Assembly: GCA_013138705.1 (NCBI GenBank)
Contig: WTCF01000102.1
Location: 1-5,065, forward strand
Direction: 5' to 3'
Length of the DNA stretch: 5,065 bases
Origin: Deltaproteobacteria bacterium
GTDB taxonomy: Bacteria; Desulfobacterota; Dissulfuribacteria; Dissulfuribacterales; UBA3076
Shown: in pieces, positions 1 through 5,065 of the stretch
Numbering within the stretch: position 1 is the stretch's first letter
How the letters are laid out: each line of letters opens with the position of its first letter
Translations under genes and position numbers: made by a program
The notes under the pieces: generated by a model
The model's input: only the letters and a program-made list of their open reading frames with translations
Told to the model about the DNA's origin: nothing
Databases searched by the model: none

Positions 1-807
1 CTTAACCTGAACACCATTTTGGGAATACGTGGAGTATCCTGGACTGTGAGCGGGGCCTGCGCGAGCGGTGTCATGGCTGTGGGCCAGGGGGCGGAAACCA
101 TAGCCTTTGGCAGGCAAGATCGTATAATTTGTGGTGGTGCGCAGGAAATTTCCTGGGAATCAATGTGCAGCTTTGATGCCTTGGGGGCCTTTTCGCGCAG
201 GGAAAACGATCCTGGGGCGGCTTCTCGTCCGTTTGACCGAGACCGGGACGGACTGGTCCCCAGCGGTGGGGCCGCTGCTATCGTTTTAGAGGCATTCGAA
301 TCGGCCGAGGCACGAGGTGCTCAGATATTGGGCGAGGTCATGGGTTATTCCAACACATCAGACGGTAACCACATAGCGGTGCCGAGCGGGGAGGGGTTGG
401 AACGGGCAATGCACTGTGCTCTGATGGATGCCGCCCTTTCCCCTGATGACATTGATCTGGTTTTATCACATGCCACATCAACCCTGGCTGGTGACAGGGC
501 AGAGGCAATTGCCCTGCGCAATGTTTTTGATTTGGATGGGGCAAAAAAAGGCCCAATCGTGTCCGCGGTAAAGGGCCTGGCCGGTCACGAATTCTGGATG
601 GCAGGCGCATCACAAGTGGTCTATGGTCTGCTGATGGCATGGGGCGGTTTTGTGGCAGGGAATCCCAACCTTGAAGTGCCGGATCCTGCTGCAGAGGTCT
701 TATATCTCCCCCAAAAGACCGTTACTTTCAGGCCACGCTTTATGCTTTGCAATGCATCCGGTTTTGGTGGGACCAATGCCTGCCTGGTTGTAAGGATTGC
801 TCGATGA
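1..807 (+). CDS. Beta-ketoacyl-ACP synthase, FabF/FabB-like (KAS-A), 5'-truncated by window edge
   Basis: Condensing enzyme of the thiolase fold that would elongate an ACP-bound acyl chain by decarboxylative Claisen condensation in the cytoplasm. The frame is open from base 1, and 268 residues are visible of a family that usually has about 400-420, so roughly 140 N-terminal residues lie upstream. The catalytic set is intact: nucleophile Cys20 in SGACASG, His157 in SHATST, Lys191 and His196 in VKGLAGH. RPFDRDRDG (76-84) and the C-terminal loop NASGFGGTN (251-259, gatekeeper-type Phe255) are also typical. Two places are odd. The usual GHxxGAAG motif reads GHEFWMAGAS (195-204), and the usual GEGAG-like segment after RPFD reads PSGG (87-90). 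The stop TGA overlaps the next gene's ATG (ATGA). TTG at 19 is not a credible start, because it lies only 13 codons before the active-site Cys. Family assignment is sure; substrate is unknown. Confidence 0.95.
   Translation, partial: LNLNTILGIRGVSWTVSGACASGVMAVGQGAETIAFGRQDRIICGGAQEISWESMCSFDALGAFSRRENDPGAASRPFDRDRDGLVPSGGAAAIVLEAFESAEARGAQILGEVMGYSNTSDGNHIAVPSGEGLERAMHCALMDAALSPDDIDLVLSHATSTLAGDRAEAIALRNVFDLDGAKKGPIVSAVKGLAGHEFWMAGASQVVYGLLMAWGGFVAGNPNLEVPDPAAEVLYLPQKTVTFRPRFMLCNASGFGGTNACLVVRIAR
792..796 (+). promoter_or_regulatory. Ribosome binding site of the CrtI-like oxidoreductase gene
   Basis: AAGGA lies inside the end of the KAS-A gene, 7 bases before ATG 804. It supports ATG 804 over the upstream in-frame ATG at 747. 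The 19 extra residues from 747 are Cys/Trp-rich and unlike an FAD-domain N-terminus, and that start would overlap KAS-A by 61 bases. Confidence 0.7.
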
Positions 808-2303
808 AGGCTAAAGTCGTTGTCATAGGGAGCGGGATAAGCGGTCTGACAGCCGCAGCCCTGCTTGCCAAAAAAGGCAGACGAGTAATTATACTGGAGC
901 GAAACAGGATGCCTGGTGGGGCGCTAAAGCACTTTGTTAGAAGAGGAATACCTTTTGACGTTGGCTTTCACTACTCAGGGTGTCTGGGATCAGGAGAAAT
1001 ATTACGTGTTTTGTGGGAATATTTAGGTGTGTGGTCACACTTACGTGTGCATTCTTTCCCATCAGAAGGAAATGACAGTTTAATACTCAGAAATTCTGGA
1101 AAATCTGTTCGGGCCTTTTTTTCTTATGAGCGTTTAGAAGACGAATTGCAGCAGGCCTTTCCTAATGAAGCAGAAGGGATTGCAACCTATCTCAAGACCC
1201 TGAGAGAGATATGTGATTCCATCCCTTTCTACAATCTGGACCTTTCACTTACCCCATTTCTACGAGGCCCCCTTCCATCGGCAAGAATCGGATTGGCTCC
1301 ATTCCTGACATCACTGACTAAAGATCCTGACCTTCAAGCCGTGTTGGCGTCGCCTGCCTTTCTTTACGGTGTTCCTCCCAGACAGGCCAGTCTTGCAGTG
1401 CATGCCATGGTTGCTCACACGTTTATCTCCGGAGCCTATGCCATAGATGGCGGTGGGCAGGCAATAGTGGATGCTTTTTTGGCGACCCTGGCAGAAGCAG
1501 GCGTTGATATTCTTACCGGACAGGAGGTTGAGTCGGTCCTAGTAAAGGAAAATCAGGTGGCAGGAGTCAAGACTTCCGAGGGAGAGATATACGCCTCTTA
1601 TGTGATCTACACGGGTCATCCCACCAGCCTTTTGGACCTGGTCCCGGATGGAATATTCCGGAAGGCCTTCTATAATCGTATGCGGAATCTGATAAATACC
1701 GACTCTATGTTTGTAGTATTTGGAGCAGTAGATGATCCAGGTTCTTTGGACGACCTGACCTGGGTCAATCACTATGCCATTCCAAGCGGGCTTGATATAT
1801 TGGATGTTAACTTGAAATATCCGGAAGAAAGCGCTTTGCTGATGACAGCTCCGGGACGTAGATATTCAGATCCCGCCCTGTCCGATGCACAGCGGGGCAT
1901 AATATTGATGCGACCGGCATCCTGGGATGAAGTCGCCCCATTTTCTGTAGATTCAGGAAAAGCACGGCCGGCATCTTATAAGAGATGGAAGGCCCGGTGT
2001 GCCGACAGATTGTTAGATCAGGCGAAAAAGTTTTGGGGCTATAGTCGTATTGAGCCGTTGGCAATAGGAAGTCCTCTCACATTCAGGGACAAGCTGGGCG
2101 TCCCTGGGGGCGCGGTGTACGGAGTGCAGCATTGCTTGAACCAATATAACCCTGGAGCCAAAACCCGTCTCTCAGGTTTATGGCTCAGCGGGCAGGGAAC
2201 ATTAATGACCGGAATAGTAGGGGCCTCGCTTGCCGGCATGGTGACCGTAGGTGAAATTGAAGGCCTGGAACCCCTGTGGGACGAGGTGAGACAGTGTCGC
2301 TGA
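804..2303 (+). CDS. FAD-dependent oxidoreductase, phytoene desaturase/retinol saturase (CrtI-like) family
   Basis: Flavoenzyme of 499 aa, the normal length for CrtI-type desaturases, isomerases and saturases. Those enzymes add, remove or move C=C bonds in polyene chains using FAD. The N-terminal Rossmann dinucleotide-binding motif is plain: VVVIGSGISG (5-14; G9, G11, G14), then the acidic residue E32 after the second strand and PGG (37-39). FDVGFHYSG (51-59) resembles the segment found in all-trans-retinol 13,14-reductase-like members. YAIDGGGQAIVDAF (212-225) and the C-terminal FAD-closing segment GLWLSGQGTLMTGIVGASLAG (split at 458-468 and 469-478) complete the fold. No signal peptide or clear transmembrane helix is seen. 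It sits between two KAS genes with a 4-base overlap upstream and a 10-base overlap downstream, so it probably acts on an acyl chain made by them rather than on a free carotenoid; this is inference. The 5' third is more AT-rich than its neighbours. Family is confident; direction (desaturase or reductase) and substrate are not. Confidence 0.92.
   Translation: MKAKVVVIGSGISGLTAAALLAKKGRRVIILERNRMPGGALKHFVRRGIPFDVGFHYSGCLGSGEILRVLWEYLGVWSHLRVHSFPSEGNDSLILRNSGKSVRAFFSYERLEDELQQAFPNEAEGIATYLKTLREICDSIPFYNLDLSLTPFLRGPLPSARIGLAPFLTSLTKDPDLQAVLASPAFLYGVPPRQASLAVHAMVAHTFISGAYAIDGGGQAIVDAFLATLAEAGVDILTGQEVESVLVKENQVAGVKTSEGEIYASYVIYTGHPTSLLDLVPDGIFRKAFYNRMRNLINTDSMFVVFGAVDDPGSLDDLTWVNHYAIPSGLDILDVNLKYPEESALLMTAPGRRYSDPALSDAQRGIILMRPASWDEVAPFSVDSGKARPASYKRWKARCADRLLDQAKKFWGYSRIEPLAIGSPLTFRDKLGVPGGAVYGVQHCLNQYNPGAKTRLSGLWLSGQGTLMTGIVGASLAGMVTVGEIEGLEPLWDEVRQCR
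2283..2289 (+). promoter_or_regulatory. Strong Shine-Dalgarno sequence of KAS-B, decides the GTG start
   Basis: GAGGTGA matches the anti-Shine-Dalgarno sequence over seven bases and ends 4 bases before GTG 2294. It lies downstream of the alternative in-frame GTG at 2276, so it cannot serve that start and argues for 2294. Confidence 0.8.
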
Positions 2304-3523
2304 AGCGGGTAGTCATCACCGGGCGTGGGGCCGTATCGCCATTTGGGTTAGGGGTGGCTGATCTATTGGATGGAGTGTGGAATGGGCGATCCGGCATACA
2401 ACTGATGCCGGATTGGGAGAGTATTCAAGGACTTCAATGCCACATGGCAGGACCGGTTCCGCCCTTTGATGCCAAGCCCTTATTGCCCCGCACTATTCGA
2501 CGAACTATGGGGCCAATGGCCATTTACGCTACTCTGGCCGCCAAAGAGGCAGTCTCGGATTCCGGACTTGAGCCGGACTTTCTAACATCAGGAAGGGTAG
2601 GGGCGGCAATCGGGTCCACTACCGGGAGTCCCACAATATATGAGGCATTGTACAGGCAGTTCTTACCCGAAGAAAGTGTTGAACATGTCCGCTCCGGGAT
2701 GTTTTTTAAGATTATGGGGCATTCCTGCGCAGCCAATGTCTGCCTTGCCCTCGGAATAACCGGCGAACAGTGGGCGCCCACAAGTGCGTGCACCTCATCA
2801 GCACAGGCTCTGGGTCTTGGTTATATGTTGATTCGCTCCGGCCGGCAAGAGGCAATGCTGTGTGGTGGAGCTGACGAGGTCCATCCTACGGTCACAATGG
2901 TGTTCGACGTGATAAAAGCAGCCTCACGAAGTCATGATCTCCCCTTGACCACTCCCAGGCCGTTTGACCTGAACAGGGACGGAGTCGTTTGTGGTGAAGG
3001 AGGTGGTGTCCTGGTCCTGGAAAGCCTGGACTCTGCTTTGAGGCGTAAGGCAAAGATCTATTGTGAGATCCTGGGTTTTGGCCATGTAAATGACAGCAAG
3101 AGCATTGCCAATCCGCATGAGGACTCTATGGCCAAGACAATGCATAATGCCTTGGCCGAGGCCGGGTTGAATGGAGATGACATTGATTATGTAAATGCAC
3201 ATGCCACAGGGACCATGCTTGGAGATATAGCAGAGGCCGTTGCAATCCATAGCATATTTGGAGATGTGCCGGTCAGCTCATACAAAGGGCATATGGGGCA
3301 TACCCTTGGTGCTGCCGGGGCACTTGAGACAATAGTGCTCCTTGAGATGTTGGACCGGCAGGAGGTTGTGCCGACCCTTAATCTGGAAAGGCCTGATCCG
3401 GATTGTTCAGATATCAATCTGGTACAGTCTGTGGACAAGCTCCCAATGAACATAGTACTAAAGAACAACTTCGCACTGGGTGGTGTTAATGCCGCTATGG
3501 TGCTGCGGAGGTGGACAGTATGA
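2294..3523 (+). CDS. Beta-ketoacyl-ACP synthase II-type (FabF-like, KAS-B)
   Basis: Complete 409-aa condensing enzyme of standard FabF length, extending acyl-ACP with malonyl-ACP. GTG 2294 gives the N-terminus MSLKRVVITGRGAVSPFG, which fits the family, and is backed by a strong ribosome binding site. The catalytic residues are all present: Cys166 in TSACTSS, His303 in NAHATGT, Lys331 and His336 in YKGHMGHTLGAAG. RPFDLNRDG (222-230) and GEGGG (234-238) are standard. It is therefore a working synthase by sequence, not a Cys-less chain-length factor. The oddity is the C-terminal loop: where FabF enzymes have NSFGFGGTN, this protein has NNFALGGVN (391-399). The gatekeeper Phe (Phe400 in E. coli FabF) becomes Leu395, and Thr becomes Val398. 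It overlaps the oxidoreductase gene by 10 bases and the ACP gene by 4. Function is confident; chain specificity is unknown. Confidence 0.96.
   Translation: MSLKRVVITGRGAVSPFGLGVADLLDGVWNGRSGIQLMPDWESIQGLQCHMAGPVPPFDAKPLLPRTIRRTMGPMAIYATLAAKEAVSDSGLEPDFLTSGRVGAAIGSTTGSPTIYEALYRQFLPEESVEHVRSGMFFKIMGHSCAANVCLALGITGEQWAPTSACTSSAQALGLGYMLIRSGRQEAMLCGGADEVHPTVTMVFDVIKAASRSHDLPLTTPRPFDLNRDGVVCGEGGGVLVLESLDSALRRKAKIYCEILGFGHVNDSKSIANPHEDSMAKTMHNALAEAGLNGDDIDYVNAHATGTMLGDIAEAVAIHSIFGDVPVSSYKGHMGHTLGAAGALETIVLLEMLDRQEVVPTLNLERPDPDCSDINLVQSVDKLPMNIVLKNNFALGGVNAAMVLRRWTV
3507..3513 (+). promoter_or_regulatory. Strong Shine-Dalgarno sequence of the ACP gene
   Basis: GGAGGTG lies inside the end of KAS-B, 6 bases before ATG 3520. 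An alternative in-frame GTG at 3511 lies within this element and is therefore an unlikely start. High expression of the carrier protein relative to its neighbours would make sense but is inference. Confidence 0.8.
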
Positions 3524-3786
3524 TATCAGACGAACAGGTCCGCCGGCGGGTAACGCAGATTATGGCAGAGGAATTCGAACTCGAACCCGAATTGCTTCAG
3601 CCGGACGCCACTCTGTATGAAGATCTTGGGCTGGACAGCCTTGATGCGGTAGACATGGTAGTGGCCCTGGAAAAGGCCTTTGGGATGAAAATGACCGATG
3701 AAGAGGCAGTGCGGGCTGTAAGGACTATGAGCGATCTCTTTGACCTTGTTTGTCGTCTTAAGAATCAGCAAGCTGCCAAGGAGTAA
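3520..3786 (+). CDS. Acyl carrier protein
   Basis: Stand-alone carrier protein of 88 aa, slightly longer than the usual 75-85. The phosphopantetheine attachment site is Ser40 in the motif GLDSLD (37-42), followed by AVDMVVALEKAFG as helix II of the ACP fold. The protein is acidic, particularly in helix II and the loops, as expected for docking onto basic patches of KAS partners. It would need a 4'-phosphopantetheinyl transferase, which is not in this window. The ATG overlaps the KAS-B stop (ATGA), and the stop lies 3 bases before the acyltransferase start, so it is the natural carrier for the two KASs and a possible acyl donor for the acyltransferase. The tail RLKNQQAAKE is not conserved in the family. 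It is probably a pathway-specific ACP rather than housekeeping AcpP, judged from context and not from the sequence alone. Confidence 0.95.
   Translation: MISDEQVRRRVTQIMAEEFELEPELLQPDATLYEDLGLDSLDAVDMVVALEKAFGMKMTDEEAVRAVRTMSDLFDLVCRLKNQQAAKE
3778..3783 (+). promoter_or_regulatory. Ribosome binding site of the acyltransferase gene
   Basis: AAGGAG lies within the last codons of the ACP gene and ends 6 bases before GTG 3790. It is the only good ribosome binding site near the beginning of this frame and supports the GTG start. Confidence 0.7.
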
Positions 3787-3789
3787 AGA

Positions 3790-4602
3790 GTGGGCCTTAA
3801 AAAGCTGTTGCTCAACCTGTATATCTGGCCTGTCTTTGCTATTTTTACTGTTTTCTGTCTCTCTTTTATACTCCCCTTGCTCTTGATATACAGTATCCTT
3901 GCAAACCAGCCGATAGACAGAATAATCAGGAAGAGTATTCGTCTTTATGGCTGGGCATTGGTGCGTGTTGTCCCCTTTATGGCTCCGGTGACCGTAGAGG
4001 ACTTTTCCAACGGAATTAAACCCCCGGTCATATTTGTAGCCAATCACAATTCCTCAATAGACCCTTACCTTTTTGGTATGCTCCCGTTTGAAAACGCCTT
4101 TGTGACGTCGTGGCCCTTTCGGATACCGGTCTACAAGTGGTTAATGCGACTTGCGCGTTACATAAACTCAAATGACGGCTGGGATGTAGTCCAAAGCAGG
4201 GGAGGGGAACTGCTGGCATCGGGGTGTTCTCTCATATTCTGGCCTGAGGGCCACCGTTCCAGAGACGGCAGGCTTGCGCGCTTTAAAAATGGGGCTTTTC
4301 GTCTGGCTTGTCTTACAGGAAGGCCCATAGTGCCGGTGTGTATCCTGGGGACTGACCGCCTGATGCCACCGGGTAGCAGGTTTCTCACACCATCCAGGGT
4401 GAAGATGGTCATCCTGCCCCCGATAATATCATCCGGGCGTGGGGACGATCCGGACTGTATCCGCGCGTTGAAGGATCAAGCCAGGGAATCCATAGCGACA
4501 GAGTTGGCCAAGCGAGGCGTGAATCCTTTTAAAATCACCGGCTATAAGTCGAACATAATGTCCAATCCAATCACGTCTTCGGCTACTCGCGGCAATGACT
4601 AG
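3790..4602 (+). CDS. PlsC-like lysophospholipid acyltransferase (LPLAT) family protein
   Basis: Acyltransferase of 270 aa that would transfer an acyl group from ACP or CoA to a hydroxyl acceptor at the inner face of the cytoplasmic membrane. The start is GTG. A hydrophobic segment at about residues 10-37 is a likely membrane anchor. Family motifs follow in order: the catalytic NHNSSID (85-91; H86 and D91 form HX4D), the FRIPVYKW region (110-117), PEGHRSRDG (152-160) for acceptor phosphate or glycerol binding, and RPIVPV (178-183). His155 replaces the commoner Thr of EGTRS, a variant I believe also occurs in intact homologues. The last 25 or so residues are a polar tail without recognisable motif. 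Gene context (3 bases after the ACP, 8-base overlap with the ligase) resembles LPLATs of aryl-polyene and flexirubin clusters, suggesting it places the pathway product on a lipid or other acceptor rather than making ordinary phosphatidic acid. That role is inferred. Confidence 0.92.
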   Translation: MGLKKLLLNLYIWPVFAIFTVFCLSFILPLLLIYSILANQPIDRIIRKSIRLYGWALVRVVPFMAPVTVEDFSNGIKPPVIFVANHNSSIDPYLFGMLPFENAFVTSWPFRIPVYKWLMRLARYINSNDGWDVVQSRGGELLASGCSLIFWPEGHRSRDGRLARFKNGAFRLACLTGRPIVPVCILGTDRLMPPGSRFLTPSRVKMVILPPIISSGRGDDPDCIRALKDQARESIATELAKRGVNPFKITGYKSNIMSNPITSSATRGND

Positions 4603-5065
4603 ATGTAGTTTGACGAAGAGCCGCTATTCTTTGAAGACTGCTTTGGAATGGCGGATCGCAGACCCGGAAAAAATAAAAAATTTCCAAGCAGGGCTTTTGC
4701 GAAGCCAGGTTCAGCAAGCCGGTCAAGCCCCTTATTATAAGGAACTCCTGAAAACGCAGGGGTGCAGCTTTGAAGACATAATTACCCTGGAAGATCTCAG
4801 GTCCTTGCCGTTTACCAGCCGCAGCGCATTAGAAACTGACCCGGCAGCCTTTCAGGCAGTTGAAGCCGCATCAATAGCTGACCTGTCACTTACTTCAGGG
4901 ACCACAGGAAATCCCATAGTAGTGCCATACACCAGGAGCGACCTTGAGCGGCTTGCCTTTAACGAACTCATGGCCTTCTGGGGCACGGGGGTCCGGCCTG
5001 GAGACCGCTATCTTATCTGTGTGACCCTGGACCGGTGTTTTATCGCCGGGCTGGCCTATTTTTCC
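4595..5065 (+). CDS. PaaK-like adenylate-forming ligase, 3'-truncated by window edge
   Basis: N-terminal 157 residues of a protein of the phenylacetate-CoA ligase/CapK branch of the adenylate-forming superfamily, normally about 430 aa. These enzymes activate a carboxylic acid with ATP and usually transfer it to CoA, sometimes to a carrier protein. The N-terminal helical region has the family pattern: PYYKELL (46-52), then TLEDLRSLPFTSRSALE (64-80). The ATP-binding P-loop LTSGTTGNP (99-107) is intact, with the usual onward pattern to GVRPGDRYL. The frame is open from 4559. ATG 4595 is the first ATG and overlaps the acyltransferase stop by 8 bases, but no good Shine-Dalgarno precedes it; translation may depend on coupling, or a TTG at 4610 or 4631 may be used. 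It could activate an aromatic or fatty acid as starter, or the released product. Substrate cannot be told from this part. Confidence 0.9.
   Translation, partial: MTRCSLTKSRYSLKTALEWRIADPEKIKNFQAGLLRSQVQQAGQAPYYKELLKTQGCSFEDIITLEDLRSLPFTSRSALETDPAAFQAVEAASIADLSLTSGTTGNPIVVPYTRSDLERLAFNELMAFWGTGVRPGDRYLICVTLDRCFIAGLAYFS

Noticed and set aside
747..803. Upstream ATG start of the oxidoreductase (518 aa)
   Set aside because: The extra 19 residues do not fit an FAD Rossmann N-terminus; ATG 804 has a well-placed AAGGA and an ATGA overlap with the preceding stop.
19..807. TTG at 19 as the start of a complete 262-aa KAS
   Set aside because: The frame is open to base 1 and the active-site Cys would sit only about 14 residues in; KAS enzymes need about 160 residues before it. 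The gene is truncated by the window.
3571..3597. Repeated CGAA-like units in the ACP gene
   Set aside because: This is explained by the acidic FELEPEL coding stretch of ACP helix I and its following loop; it is too short and irregular to be a functional repeat.
3526..4047. Antisense open frame of 173 aa opposite the ACP and acyltransferase genes
   Set aside because: It lies entirely opposite two well-supported genes, its translation shows no recognisable domain, and no ribosome binding site stands out. It is a shadow frame; the other minus-strand frames are the same.
4666..4685. Short inverted repeat (GGAAA / TTTCC) around two A6 runs, as a possible terminator or frameshift site
   Set aside because: The stem is only five mostly AT pairs, no U-tract follows, and the ligase frame continues through it with conserved family motifs downstream, so neither termination nor frameshifting is needed.
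1..5065. CRISPR array, tRNA or rRNA, insertion sequence, attachment site
   Set aside because: No direct-repeat/spacer pattern, cloverleaf-like segment, transposase motif or terminal inverted repeat was seen, and there is virtually no non-coding space.

Overview
The window is a gene-dense stretch of bacterial DNA with roughly balanced GC content. All six recognisable genes are on the + strand. They form one tightly packed, probably translationally coupled block, with overlaps of 4, 10, 4 and 8 bases and one 3-base gap. The first gene is cut by the left edge and the last by the right edge. No RNA gene, mobile element, CRISPR array, terminator or promoter was recognised, and no stretch of even 20 bases lies outside a gene. 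Frequent ATA (Ile) and AGG/AGA (Arg) codons, mixed GTG/ATG starts, strong Shine-Dalgarno sequences and the gene content would fit an anaerobic Desulfobacterota-like (deltaproteobacterial) or related Gram-negative organism. That is a low-confidence inference, because no taxonomic marker gene is present.

Layout from left to right: (1) 3' two thirds of a beta-ketoacyl-ACP synthase (KAS-A); (2) a complete FAD-dependent oxidoreductase of the phytoene desaturase / retinol saturase (CrtI-like) family; (3) a second, complete FabF-type beta-ketoacyl-ACP synthase (KAS-B); (4) a stand-alone acyl carrier protein; (5) a membrane-anchored PlsC-type (LPLAT) acyltransferase; (6) the 5' third of a phenylacetate-CoA ligase (PaaK)-like adenylate-forming enzyme.

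Taken together this looks like part of a specialised, dissociated (type II) fatty-acid or polyketide pathway rather than housekeeping lipid synthesis. A PaaK-like ligase could activate a carboxylic acid. The ACP would carry the chain and two catalytically intact KASs would extend it. The CrtI-like flavoenzyme could change its double-bond pattern, and the LPLAT could move the product onto a lipid or other acceptor at the membrane. Comparable mixtures are known from aryl-polyene/flexirubin-type clusters (KAS, ACP, ligase, LPLAT) and from the candidate ladderane-lipid gene sets of anammox bacteria (FabF-type synthases, ACPs, CrtI-like enzymes). The CrtI-like enzyme placed between two KAS genes makes the product hard to predict and is the most interesting point. 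Ketoreductase, dehydratase and FabH-type genes are not in the window; if the system is complete they should lie just outside it or be supplied by housekeeping FAS.
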